A DNA stretch of 64,000 nucleotides. Source: Streptomyces sp. NBC_00683 (GTDB lineage Bacteria; Actinomycetota; Actinomycetes; Streptomycetales; Streptomycetaceae). The number at the start of each line of letters is the position of its first letter. Positions within the stretch are counted from its first letter, which is position 1. The DNA is taken from the NCBI RefSeq assembly GCF_036226745.1, contig NZ_CP109013.1, positions 4,340,001-4,404,000 of the forward strand. The letters run 5' to 3'. A program made the position numbers and the translations under genes. The notes beneath the pieces are model-generated. The model made no database searches, was not told the origin of the DNA, and saw only the letters and a list, made by a program, of their open reading frames with translations. Positions 56,553 to 64,000 of this stretch are shown one piece after another.

Positions 56553-57259
56553 GCAGCGAGACCGGTAGTACACAAGAGCCCCAGGCGGACACGGCACCCG
56601 ACCCGTCCGCCGAACCGATCCAGTACGACGACGGCTACGGCACGGAGATCGGCGTCGGCCCCCACCCGCAGCCCTGGCCCGAGGGGGAGCGGTACGACCC
56701 CGAGCTGCTCGCCCAGGGGGACAGGCGCAACGTGGGCGACTCCTACCGGTACTGGACGAGGGAGGCGATCGTCGCCGATCTCGATCTGCGGCGGCACGAC
56801 TTTCATGTGGCGGTGGAGAACTGGGGGCACGATTTCAATATCGGCTCGGTGGTGCGCACCGCCAACGCCTTCCTCGCCAAGGAGATCCACATCGTGGGCC
56901 GGCGGCGCTGGAACCGTCGGGGGGCGATGGTCACCGACCGCTACCAGCACGTGAGGCACCACCCCGACACCGCGGACCTGACCGCCTGGGCGGCGGCCGA
57001 GGGGCTGCCGATCATCGGGATCGACAATCTTCCCGGGGCTGTGCCGCTGGAGCGTACGGAGTTGCCGCGACGGTGCGTGCTGTTGTTCGGGCAGGAAGGG
57101 CCCGGGCTGACGGAGGACGCGCGCAAGCACGCGTCGATGGTGTGCTCGATCGCGCAGTTCGGCTCGACGCGGTCGATCAACGCCGGTGCGGCAGCGGCCA
57201 TCGCGATGCACGCGTGGGTGCAGCGGTACGCGGACATTCCGGACCCGCGGGTCCAGTAG
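56549..57259 (+). CDS. TrmH/SpoU-family RNA 2'-O-methyltransferase
   Basis: 236-aa SPOUT methyltransferase. The three family motifs are NWGHDFNIGSVVRTANAF, CVLLFGQEGPGLTEDA and IAQFGSTRSINAGAAAAIAMH. About 60 N-terminal residues are acidic and disordered. The RNA target (tRNA or rRNA) cannot be told. GTG start at 56549 overlapping the HTTM stop. Confidence 0.92.
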   Translation: MSSETGSTQEPQADTAPDPSAEPIQYDDGYGTEIGVGPHPQPWPEGERYDPELLAQGDRRNVGDSYRYWTREAIVADLDLRRHDFHVAVENWGHDFNIGSVVRTANAFLAKEIHIVGRRRWNRRGAMVTDRYQHVRHHPDTADLTAWAAAEGLPIIGIDNLPGAVPLERTELPRRCVLLFGQEGPGLTEDARKHASMVCSIAQFGSTRSINAGAAAAIAMHAWVQRYADIPDPRVQ

Positions 57260-57302
57260 CCGGTGGAGCGGGGCAGGTGTCGTGCTCTCCCCGCTCCACC
57301 GG
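57260..57302. terminator. Bidirectional terminator, trmH-like / paaN
   Basis: CCGGTGGAGCGGGG and CCCCGCTCCACCGG, 14-bp perfect stem between convergent genes. Confidence 0.85.
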
Positions 57303-57346
57303 ACACCGGGAGCACCGGCCGTCCGACGCAGGCCGGCGACGGATCC

Positions 57347-59047
57347 CTATGCCTGGCGGCGGACCTCCACCACCCGGAAACGGTTGGAGACGAAGGCTCC
57401 GTCGCACAGGGCCGCGTTGGCCGCGGGGTTGCCGCCCGAACCGTGGAAGTCGGAGAACGCCGCGGTCTGGTTGACGTACACCCCGCCCGTCAGATTCAGC
57501 GAGAGCTGGGCGGATTCGTCGAGGCAGACGTCCTCCACCGCACGCTCCACGTCCGGGGACGTGGTGTACGCGCCGACCGTCATCGCGCCCTTCTCCCGAA
57601 TGGTGCGGCGCAGGAGCTCCAGCGCGCCGGAGGTCGAGTCGACCGCGACCGCGAACGACACGGGGCCGAAGCACTCCGAGAGATAGGCCGCCCCCTCGTC
57701 GGGCTTGGTGCCGTCGAGCTTGACGATGACCGGCGTGCGGACCACCGCGTCGGGGAAGTCGGGATTGGCCACGGCGCGCGAGGCCAGGGCGACGTCACCC
57801 AGTGAAGCCGCCGCCTCCAGGCGGCCCTTGACGTCGGGATTCACGAGGGCGCCGAGCAGCCCGTTGGCCCGGGCGTCGTCACCGAGGAGCCCGTTGACGG
57901 CTTCAGCGATGTCCGTGACGACGTCCTCGTACGACTTGGCACCCGCGTCGGTCGTGATGCCGTCCCGTGGGATGAGCAGGTTCTGCGGGGTGGTGCACAT
58001 CTGGCCGCTGTAGAGCGAGAGCGAGAAGGCCAGGTTGGCGAGCATGCCCCGGTAGTTGTCGGTGGAGTCGACGACGATCGTGTTGACGCCGGCCTTCTCC
58101 GTGTAGACCTGGGCCTGCCTGGCGTTGGCCTCCAGCCAGTCGCCGAATGCGGAGGAACCCGTGTAGTCGATGATCTTGATCTCGGGGCGTACCGCGAGGG
58201 TCTTGGCGATGCCCTCGCCGGGCCTCTCGGCCGCCAGCGCGATCAGATTCGGGTCGAAGCCCGCCTCGGACAGCACCTCGCGTGCCAGCTGGACGGTCAG
58301 CGCGAGCGGCAGGACCGCCCTGGGGTGCGGCTTCACCAGGACCGGGTTGCCGGTCGCCAGCGAGGCGAAGAGGCCCGGATAGCCGTTCCACGTGGGGAAC
58401 GTGTTGCAGCCGATCAGCAGCGAGATGCCGCGGCCGGCGGCCGTGTACGACTTGTGCAGCTGGAGCGGGTCGCGCTTGCCCTGGGGCTTGGACCAGTCGG
58501 CGGTCAGGGGCGTGCGGATCTGCTCCGCGTACGCGTAGGCCACCGCTTCCAGGCCGCGGTCCTGAGCGTGCGGGCCGCCTGCCTGGAACGCCATCATGAA
58601 GGCCTGCCCGCTCGTGTGCATCACGGCGTGGGCGAGCTCGTGGGTGCGGGCGCTGATCCGGGCGAGGATCTCCAGGCAGACCAGGGCCCTGGTCTCCGGT
58701 CCGGCCGCGCGCCAGGCACCCGACCCGGCGGTCATCGCCGGGAGCAGGACGTCCGGATCGGCGTGGGGATACTCGACGCCGAGCTCCGGCCCGTAGGGCG
58801 AGACCTCCCCGCCGGTCCAGCCGTCGGTCCCGGGCTGGCCGAGATCGAGTTTGGTGTTCAGCACCGCGTCGAAAGCGGCCTTGCCCTCGGCCGCGCCCAG
58901 GCTGCCGGGGAGGCCGCCCTCTCCGTAGGCCTTCGGGTGCTCGGGGTGCGGGGACCAGTAGGCGCGCGTACGAATCGCGTCGAGGGCCTGGTCGAGCGTC
59001 GGGCGGTGGGTCTCGGACAGCTTCTCGGTGGAAAGCTCGGCGGCCAT
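57347..59047 (-). CDS. paaN: Phenylacetic acid degradation protein PaaN (aldehyde dehydrogenase)
   Basis: 566-aa aldehyde dehydrogenase-fold enzyme of the PaaN group. The substrate loop (IGCNTFPTWNGYPGLFASL), Glu in VYTEKAGVN and catalytic Cys in LYSGQMCTTPQN are visible. Unlike PaaZ, it has no C-terminal hydratase domain, so ring hydrolysis would need a separate hydratase, not in this window. It is separated from paaABCDE by the DUF5819-HTTM-trmH genes. Divergent from a TetR regulator with a shared operator. Confidence 0.93.
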   Translation of the reverse strand: MAAELSTEKLSETHRPTLDQALDAIRTRAYWSPHPEHPKAYGEGGLPGSLGAAEGKAAFDAVLNTKLDLGQPGTDGWTGGEVSPYGPELGVEYPHADPDVLLPAMTAGSGAWRAAGPETRALVCLEILARISARTHELAHAVMHTSGQAFMMAFQAGGPHAQDRGLEAVAYAYAEQIRTPLTADWSKPQGKRDPLQLHKSYTAAGRGISLLIGCNTFPTWNGYPGLFASLATGNPVLVKPHPRAVLPLALTVQLAREVLSEAGFDPNLIALAAERPGEGIAKTLAVRPEIKIIDYTGSSAFGDWLEANARQAQVYTEKAGVNTIVVDSTDNYRGMLANLAFSLSLYSGQMCTTPQNLLIPRDGITTDAGAKSYEDVVTDIAEAVNGLLGDDARANGLLGALVNPDVKGRLEAAASLGDVALASRAVANPDFPDAVVRTPVIVKLDGTKPDEGAAYLSECFGPVSFAVAVDSTSGALELLRRTIREKGAMTVGAYTTSPDVERAVEDVCLDESAQLSLNLTGGVYVNQTAAFSDFHGSGGNPAANAALCDGAFVSNRFRVVEVRRQA

Positions 59048-59101
59048 GACGGACCAACTCCTCGTCGAGCTGGGCAGGGATGTGCGGACGGAGTTAGAGT
59101 A

Positions 59102-59115
59102 ACCGAACGATCGGT
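59102..59115. promoter_or_regulatory. PaaR-type operator at paaN/tetR
   Basis: ACCGAACGATCGGT, an imperfect palindrome in the 123-bp divergent gap, 55 bp from the paaN start and 56 bp from tetR. This suggests auto- and co-regulation. Confidence 0.8.
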
Positions 59116-59139
59116 CGGGACAAGGGGCCCCAAGAAACC

Positions 59140-59148
59140 TGTGGACAA
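59140..59148 (-). promoter_or_regulatory. Exact DnaA-box-like 9-mer
   Basis: TGTGGACAA (inverted TTGTCCACA) 23 bp before the tetR start and 25 bp from the operator. Confidence 0.5.
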
Positions 59149-59170
59149 CTCATGGGGGAGGATCGCGTTC

Positions 59171-59764
59171 ATGACCACGGCCAAGCGGGACACGTACACC
59201 CCGGAGACACTCCTCACCGTTGCCGTCCGTGTCTTCAACGAGCGCGGTTACGACGGCACGTCCATGGAGCACCTCTCCAAGGCGGCGGGCATCTCCAAAT
59301 CGTCGATCTACCACCATGTGACCGGCAAGGAAGAGCTGCTGCGGCGCGCGGTGAGCCGGGCGCTCGACGGGCTGTTCGGGATTCTCGAGGAGCCGGGCGC
59401 GACGCGCGGGCGGGCGATCGAGCGGGTCGAGTACGTGACACGCCGCACCGTCGAGGTGCTGATGGACGAATTGCCGTACGTCACGCTGCTGCTGCGCGTG
59501 CGCGGCAACACAGCGACCGAGCGCTTGGCCCTGGAGCGGCGGCGCGAGTTCGACCAGCGGGTGTCGGAGCTCCTCAAGGCCGCCGTGGCGGACGGTGACC
59601 TGCGTGCCGACGTGGACATACGCATGGCCACACGGCTGCTCTTCGGGATGGTGAACTCCCTGGTCGAGTGGTACCGCCCGCAACCGGGTGGCTCGGCCGA
59701 GCGGGAGCAGCTGGCCGACACCGTTGTCCAGCTGGCATTCGAGGGGATGCGGGCCAGCCGCTGA
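59171..59764 (+). CDS. paaR: TetR-family regulator, PaaR-like
   Basis: 197-aa repressor with an N-terminal TetR HTH (VFNERGYDGTSMEHLSKAAGISKSSIYHHVTGKEELL) and a helical ligand-binding domain. Its place opposite paaN and the matching palindromes at paaN and paaA point to PaaR, which responds to phenylacetyl-CoA in actinobacteria. ATG at 59171 after GGGGAGGA. Confidence 0.88.
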   Translation: MTTAKRDTYTPETLLTVAVRVFNERGYDGTSMEHLSKAAGISKSSIYHHVTGKEELLRRAVSRALDGLFGILEEPGATRGRAIERVEYVTRRTVEVLMDELPYVTLLLRVRGNTATERLALERRREFDQRVSELLKAAVADGDLRADVDIRMATRLLFGMVNSLVEWYRPQPGGSAEREQLADTVVQLAFEGMRASR

Positions 59765-59789
59765 GCCTGCCTGATCCGGGCGGAGGACC

Positions 59790-60311
59790 CTAGGTGAGCT
59801 CCGCCGTGCGGTCCGGGCGGGGGCCCAGGTCGGTCTCCTCGAACACCAGCAGGGTGCGGGTGGAGAGCACCTCAGGTATGGACTGGATCCTGGTCAGGAC
59901 CAGTTCGCGCAGCGCCCGGTTGTCCGGGGTGTGGACCAGGAGCAGGACATCGAAGTCGCCGCTGACCAGGGCGATGTGGGTGGCTCCCGGCAAGGCCTGG
60001 AGCTGTTCGCGCACGGTGCGCCAGGAGTTCTGGACGATCTTGAGCGTGATGTACGCGGAGGCGCCCTGCCCCGCCCGCTCGTGATTCACCCGTGCGCTGA
60101 AGCCGCGGATGACGCCGTCCTCGACGAGGCGGTTGATCCGTGCGTAGGCGTTGGCCCGCGACACGTGGACGCGTTCGGCGACAGCCCGTACGGATGCGCG
60201 GCCGTCCGTCTGCAGGATGCGGAGGATGTCGCGGTCGATGGCGTCCAGCGGCCGCGCGGGCGGAACCTGGCCGGCGCCCTCGCCCCTGTCGGCCATTTGT
60301 TCAGCTGCCAT
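59790..60311 (-). CDS. Lrp/AsnC-family transcriptional regulator
   Basis: 173-aa regulator with an N-terminal HTH (DAIDRDILRILQTDGRASVRAVAERVHVSRANAYARINRL) and a C-terminal RAM domain (VSGDFDVLLLVHTPDNRALRELV). It is divergent from the bkd-type operon and so likely senses branched-chain amino or keto acids, like BkdR. ATG at 60311 after GGGAGG; a later ATG (MADRGEG) is possible. Confidence 0.9.
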   Translation of the reverse strand: MAAEQMADRGEGAGQVPPARPLDAIDRDILRILQTDGRASVRAVAERVHVSRANAYARINRLVEDGVIRGFSARVNHERAGQGASAYITLKIVQNSWRTVREQLQALPGATHIALVSGDFDVLLLVHTPDNRALRELVLTRIQSIPEVLSTRTLLVFEETDLGPRPDRTAELT

Positions 60312-60356
60312 CTGCCCGTGCCTCCCTGTTGTGGACGACCTGTCTCTATCCCAGGC

Positions 60357-60378
60357 TGTGGAGAACCGTTTGTCCACA
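60357..60378. promoter_or_regulatory. Two DnaA-box-like 9-mers, inverted
   Basis: TGTGGAGAA (60357-60365) and TTGTCCACA (60370-60378), pointing away from each other, in the lrp/bkdA divergent region. Confidence 0.5.
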
Positions 60379-60412
60379 GGCTGACGGTGCCTGTAGCCAA
60401 AATGCGCCCACG

Positions 60413-60426
60413 ACCGAACAATCGGT
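60413..60426. promoter_or_regulatory. Degenerate PaaR-type operator before bkdA
   Basis: ACCGAACAATCGGT, one base different from the paaN/tetR palindrome. It lies 37 bp upstream of a perfect TTGACA (60463-60468) and 98 bp before the bkdA start. Confidence 0.6.
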
Positions 60427-60523
60427 AGGTGAGGCACACCACACCGGTGCCCCGCCTATTCCTTGACATTCCTGAAGATTTCGAACACCCCTCGATGTAT
60501 CTCGATGCCAGGAGGTGCTTGTC

Positions 60524-61678
60524 ATGACGGTCCAAGAGCTGCCCGGCGCAGCCGCCTACAGGCCCACGCCGCCCCCGGCCTGGAAGCCGCTCACCGACCC
60601 CGCGCCGCTGCTCCCGGACCCCGAGCCGTACCGCGTGCTCGGTACGGACGCCGCGGCCGACGTGGACCCCGAGCTGCTGCTCCGGCTCTACGGGGAGCTG
60701 GTGCGAGGCCGCCGGTACAACACGCAGGCCACGGCTCTGACCAAGCAGGGCAGGCTCGCGGTGTATCCGTCGAGCACCGGTCAGGAGGCGTGCGAGATCG
60801 CGGCGGCGCTCGTGCTGGAGGAGCGTGACTGGCTGTTTCCCAGCTACCGGGACACGCTCGCCGCCGTGGCGCGCGGTCTCGACCCGGTGGAGGCGCTGAC
60901 CCTGCTGCGGGGGGACCGGCACACCGGTTACGACCCGCGTGAGCACCGCATCGCCCCGCTGTGCACCCCGCTGGCCACCCAGTTGCCGCATGCCGTGGGT
61001 CTGGCCCACGCGGCGCGGCTCAAGGGCGACGACGTGGTGGCGCTCGCCATGGTCGGTGACGGCGGGACGAGCGAGGGCGATTTCCACGAGGCGCTCAATT
61101 TCGCGGCAGTCTGGCGGGCGCCGGTCGTCTTCCTCGTGCAGAACAACGGCTTTGCCATCTCCGTGCCGCTGGCCAAGCAGACGGCGGCGCCGTCCCTGGC
61201 GCACAAGGCCGTGGGGTACGGCATGCCGGGCCGCCTGGTCGACGGAAACGACGCGGCAGCCGTGCACCAGGTCCTCGGCGAGGCGGTGGCGCGGGCCAGG
61301 CGTGGTGGAGGGCCGACGCTGGTCGAGGCCGTCACGTACCGCATGGAAGCCCATACGAACGCCGACGACGCCACCCGGTACCGCGTGGACAGCGAGGTGG
61401 AGGCGTGGCGTGCGCACGATCCGATCCGGCTGCTGGAGCGGGAGCTGACCGGGCGCGGGCTGCTGGACGAGGACGGTATCGGGACGGTGCGGGAGGCGGC
61501 GGAACGCATGGCGGCGGGATTGCGCGAGCAGATGAACGCTGATCCGGTGCTCGATCCGATGGACCTGTTCGCCCATGTCTACGAGGAACAGACCGAGCAG
61601 TTGCGTGAGCAGGCGGCCCGTTTGAGGGTCGAGCTGGACGCCGAGCACGGCGAGAGCGGCGCGGAGGAAGGTCGATGA
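60524..61678 (+). CDS. bkdA: 2-oxoacid dehydrogenase E1 alpha (branched-chain type)
   Basis: 384-aa thiamine-diphosphate subunit. The ThDP/Mg motif is GDGGTSEGDFHEALN...NNGFAI, and the phosphorylation-loop-like segment is RMEAHTNADDATRYR. It decarboxylates branched-chain 2-oxoacids, or possibly pyruvate. The separate alpha and beta E1 genes plus E2 and the Lrp regulator favour BkdA over PdhA, since streptomycete pyruvate dehydrogenase is usually AceE-type (established). ATG at 60524 with GGAGGT at 60511-60516. Confidence 0.88.
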   Translation: MTVQELPGAAAYRPTPPPAWKPLTDPAPLLPDPEPYRVLGTDAAADVDPELLLRLYGELVRGRRYNTQATALTKQGRLAVYPSSTGQEACEIAAALVLEERDWLFPSYRDTLAAVARGLDPVEALTLLRGDRHTGYDPREHRIAPLCTPLATQLPHAVGLAHAARLKGDDVVALAMVGDGGTSEGDFHEALNFAAVWRAPVVFLVQNNGFAISVPLAKQTAAPSLAHKAVGYGMPGRLVDGNDAAAVHQVLGEAVARARRGGGPTLVEAVTYRMEAHTNADDATRYRVDSEVEAWRAHDPIRLLERELTGRGLLDEDGIGTVREAAERMAAGLREQMNADPVLDPMDLFAHVYEEQTEQLREQAARLRVELDAEHGESGAEEGR

Positions 61679-62706
61679 CGACGGTGGCGACGATGGCCGG
61701 CGAGCGGGCGGGCACGGCCAAGCCGGCCACCATGGCGCAGGCGCTCGGCCGTGCGCTGCGTGACTCGATGGCCGAGGACCCGACCGTGCACGTGCTCGGT
61801 GAGGACGTCGGCACACTCGGCGGTGTCTTCCGAGTCACGGACGGTCTGGCGAAGGAGTTCGGCGACGACCGCTGTACGGATACGCCGCTGGCCGAGGCGG
61901 GAATCCTCGGCGCGGCGGTCGGTATGGCGATGTACGGGCTGCGGCCCGTCGTGGAGATGCAGTTCGACGCGTTCGCCTATCCGGCGTTCGAGCAGCTGAT
62001 CAGCCATGTCGCGAAGATGAGGAACCGGACCCGGGGAGCCATGCCGCTGCCGATCACGGTCCGGGTGCCGTACGGCGGCGGGATCGGCGGGGTCGAGCAC
62101 CACAGCGACTCCTCGGAGGCGTACTACATGGCGACGCCCGGTCTGCACGTCGTCATGCCGGCCACGGTCGAGGACGCGTACGGGCTGCTGAGGGAATCGA
62201 TCGCCTCCGACGATCCGGTGGTCTTCCTGGAGCCGAAGCGGCTCTACTGGTCGAAGGCCGCGTGGTCGCCGGATGCGCCTGCCGCGGTCGAGCCGATCGG
62301 GCGGGCCGTCGTCCGCCGCTCCGGGCGCAGCGCGACCTTGATCACGTACGGGCCGTCGCTGCCGGTGTGCATGGAAGCCGCGGAGGCCGCCACGGCCGAG
62401 GGCTGGGACCTCGAGGTCGTGGACCTGCGTTCGCTGGTGCCGTTCGACGACGAGACCGTCGCAGCTTCGGTACGGCGTACGGGCCGTGCTGTGGTCGTCC
62501 ACGAGTCCTCCGGTTTCGGCGGTCCGGGTGGAGAGATCGCAGCCCGGGTCACCGAGCGGTGCTTCCACCACCTGGAAGCGCCGGTGCTGAGGGTGGCCGG
62601 GTTCGACATCCCGTATCCGCCCCCCATGCAGGAGCGCCACCATCTGCCGGGCGTGGACCGGGTGCTCGACGCGGTGGCCCGTCTTCAGTGGGAGGCGGAC
62701 AACTGA
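61675..62706 (+). CDS. bkdB: 2-oxoacid dehydrogenase E1 beta (branched-chain type)
   Basis: 343-aa transketolase-like subunit. LGEDVGTLGGVFRVTDGL, DTPLAEAGILGAAVGMAMYG and VEMQFDAFAYPAFEQLISHVAKMRNR are typical. The C-terminal transketolase domain ends PYPPPMQERHHLPGVDRVL. It forms the alpha2beta2 E1 with BkdA. The ATG overlaps the bkdA stop. Confidence 0.9.
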   Translation: MTTVATMAGERAGTAKPATMAQALGRALRDSMAEDPTVHVLGEDVGTLGGVFRVTDGLAKEFGDDRCTDTPLAEAGILGAAVGMAMYGLRPVVEMQFDAFAYPAFEQLISHVAKMRNRTRGAMPLPITVRVPYGGGIGGVEHHSDSSEAYYMATPGLHVVMPATVEDAYGLLRESIASDDPVVFLEPKRLYWSKAAWSPDAPAAVEPIGRAVVRRSGRSATLITYGPSLPVCMEAAEAATAEGWDLEVVDLRSLVPFDDETVAASVRRTGRAVVVHESSGFGGPGGEIAARVTERCFHHLEAPVLRVAGFDIPYPPPMQERHHLPGVDRVLDAVARLQWEADN

Positions 62707-64000
62707 TGCCGCAGGTGTTCGAGTTCAGGCTTCCCGACCTCGGTGAGGGGCTGACCGAGGCGGAGATCGTGCGCTGGCTGGTGGAGGTCGGCGATGTCGT
62801 CGCCATCGACCAGCCGGTCGTCGAGGTCGAGACGGCCAAGGCGATGGTGGAGGTGCCGTGCCCCTACGGGGGTGTCGTGACGGCGAGGTTCGGCGAGGAG
62901 GGTGCGGAACTTCCGGTCGGTGCGCCGCTGCTGACGGTGGCCGTCGGCTCGCAGGAGCCGGTGACGGGACAGGACCCGGCTTCCGGTTCCTCGTCCGGAT
63001 CCCGTGGCGCGACGGAGACCGAGCCGGCGTCCGGCAACGATTCGGCGTCCGGCAATGTGCTCGTGGGCTACGGCACCGGCGCACCTGCCGCACGCCGCCG
63101 CCGGGTCCGGCCCGCGTCGTTCTCTGCCGCGGCCACGAGTACGGCCACAGCCACGGCTCCGGCTTCGGCTCCGGCCAAGGCTCCGGTTGAGCCTCCGGTT
63201 CCTGCCGCGGAGGAGGTGCGGGGGCCCGTGGCGGTCATCTCTCCTCTCGTTCGCAAGCTCGCGCGGCAGCACGGTCTCGATCTCCGGCTGGTGGCGGGTT
63301 CCGGGCGGGACGGGCTGATCCTGCGTACCGATGTCGAATCCGCGATCAAGGTTGCGGAGGAGGAGCAGGTTGCCGCTGAGGCTCCGGCGTCTCGTCCGGC
63401 GGCCGGTTCGGCGTCCCGTCAGGCGGGTGAGCGGATTGCGTTGCGCGGGGTCCGTGGTGCCGTCGCCGACAAGCTGGCGCGCAGTCGGCGCGAGATTCCC
63501 GATGCCACGTGCTGGGTCGACGCCGATGCCACCGAGTTGATGGCGGCGAGGGCCGCGATGAACAAGGCCGGTGGCTCCGCCGCGGCGCCCAAGGTGTCGG
63601 TGCTCGCCCTGCTGGCGCGCATCTGCACGGCGGCTCTGGCCCGGTTCCCCGAGCTCAACTCGACTGTGGACACCGAGGCCCGGGAGATCGTCCGGCTGTC
63701 CGAGGTCCATCTGGGTTTCGCTGCCCAGACCGAGCGGGGGCTCGTTGTTCCGGTCGTCCGGAACGCGCACTCCCGGAATGTGGAGTCGGTCGGCGCGGAG
63801 ATCTCCCGGCTGACCGAGGTGGCGCGGACGGGGAAGCTGACCCCGGCGGATCTGACCGGCGGGACGTTCACTCTGAACAACTACGGGGTGTTCGGCGTGG
63901 ACGGGTCGACACCGATCATCAACCACCCCGAGGCGGCCATGCTCGGGGTCGGCCGGATCGTGCCCAAGCCGTGGGTGCACCAGGGCGAGCTGGCGGTCCG
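62706..64000 (+). CDS. bkdC: 2-oxoacid dehydrogenase E2, dihydrolipoyl acyltransferase (3' end outside window)
   Basis: 431 residues are visible. One lipoyl domain carries Lys45 in VETAKAMVEVP. A Ser/Gly/Ala/Pro linker leads to a peripheral subunit-binding domain (SPLVRKLARQHGLDLRLVAGSGRDG). The catalytic domain begins RIALRGVRGAVADKL and continues to FTLNNYGVFGVDGSTPIINHP; the expected HxxxD motif near the C-terminus would be beyond 64000. Its ATG overlaps the bkdB stop by one base. Confidence 0.9.
   Translation, partial: MPQVFEFRLPDLGEGLTEAEIVRWLVEVGDVVAIDQPVVEVETAKAMVEVPCPYGGVVTARFGEEGAELPVGAPLLTVAVGSQEPVTGQDPASGSSSGSRGATETEPASGNDSASGNVLVGYGTGAPAARRRRVRPASFSAAATSTATATAPASAPAKAPVEPPVPAAEEVRGPVAVISPLVRKLARQHGLDLRLVAGSGRDGLILRTDVESAIKVAEEEQVAAEAPASRPAAGSASRQAGERIALRGVRGAVADKLARSRREIPDATCWVDADATELMAARAAMNKAGGSAAAPKVSVLALLARICTAALARFPELNSTVDTEAREIVRLSEVHLGFAAQTERGLVVPVVRNAHSRNVESVGAEISRLTEVARTGKLTPADLTGGTFTLNNYGVFGVDGSTPIINHPEAAMLGVGRIVPKPWVHQGELAV

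Noticed and set aside
58385..58400. parS-like GTTCCACGTGGGGAAC
   Set aside because: Inside paaN coding sequence, with an altered centre and spacing; not a parS.

Overview
This window is the replication-origin region of a high-GC actinobacterial chromosome, almost certainly Streptomyces. The evidence is the gene order parA - rsmG - jag - yidC - yidD - rnpA - rpmH - dnaA - oriC - dnaN - gnd - recF - dciA-like - gyrB - gyrA, a DnaA with a very long Pro/Gln-rich domain II, a dnaA-dnaN gap of about 1.06 kb packed with TTGTCCACA-type DnaA boxes, palindromic parS sites (GTTTCACGTGAAAC), many GTG starts and ATGA/GTGA overlaps, and Streptomyces-type neighbours (paired class E sortases, DUF3566, DLW-39 and DUF5324 families, CrgA). 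Family and ortholog statements are from memory; no database was searched.

Layout. 1-4673, minus strand: parA (runs off the left edge) with two parS sites, rsmG, jag, yidC, yidD, rnpA, rpmH. 5056-17647, plus strand: dnaA, oriC (6853-7910), dnaN, gnd, recF, dciA-like, gyrB, gyrA and a DUF3566 membrane protein. Both arms read away from oriC, so they are co-oriented with the forks. 17718-24699: tRNA-Ile, small conserved proteins, a two-gene VWA/membrane-anchored surface pair, a convergent Ser/Thr kinase with an HTH protein, and tRNA-Ala. 24969-29419: DUF5324 protein, cyclophilin, rhomboid protease, CrgA, a DUF881 protein and a small membrane protein. 29416-40534: pabA, two class E sortases, then the actinobacterial growth and division cluster on the minus strand (fhaA, fhaB, pstP, rodA/ftsW, pbpA, pknB).

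40850-50419 is more accessory: tRNA-Leu, five 19-bp tandem repeats, a sensor kinase with an unusual C-terminal extension, a PAP2 phosphatase, a response regulator lacking a canonical start for its full receiver domain, a third parS, an azoreductase with a divergent HxlR regulator, a MarR regulator with a divergent membrane protein, a DUF2252 protein, a J-domain-like protein and a rhodanese. 50616-64000 is catabolic: paaABCDE (minus), a DUF5819/HTTM pair, a TrmH/SpoU methyltransferase, paaN with a divergent TetR (PaaR-like) regulator, an Lrp/AsnC regulator, and a divergent bkdABC-type 2-oxoacid dehydrogenase operon whose E2 gene runs off the right edge.

The items most worth a second look are: exact DnaA boxes outside oriC, especially a cluster between two convergent genes at 27.7-27.9 kb where promoter control is unlikely; a shared operator-like palindrome (ACCGAACGATCGGT) at paaA, at paaN/tetR and, slightly degenerate, at the bkd operon, each with a DnaA-box-like 9-mer close by; the tandem VWA/beta-module surface proteins; and the odd two-component system at 41-44 kb. 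No CRISPR array, prophage, IS element or rRNA operon was recognised.
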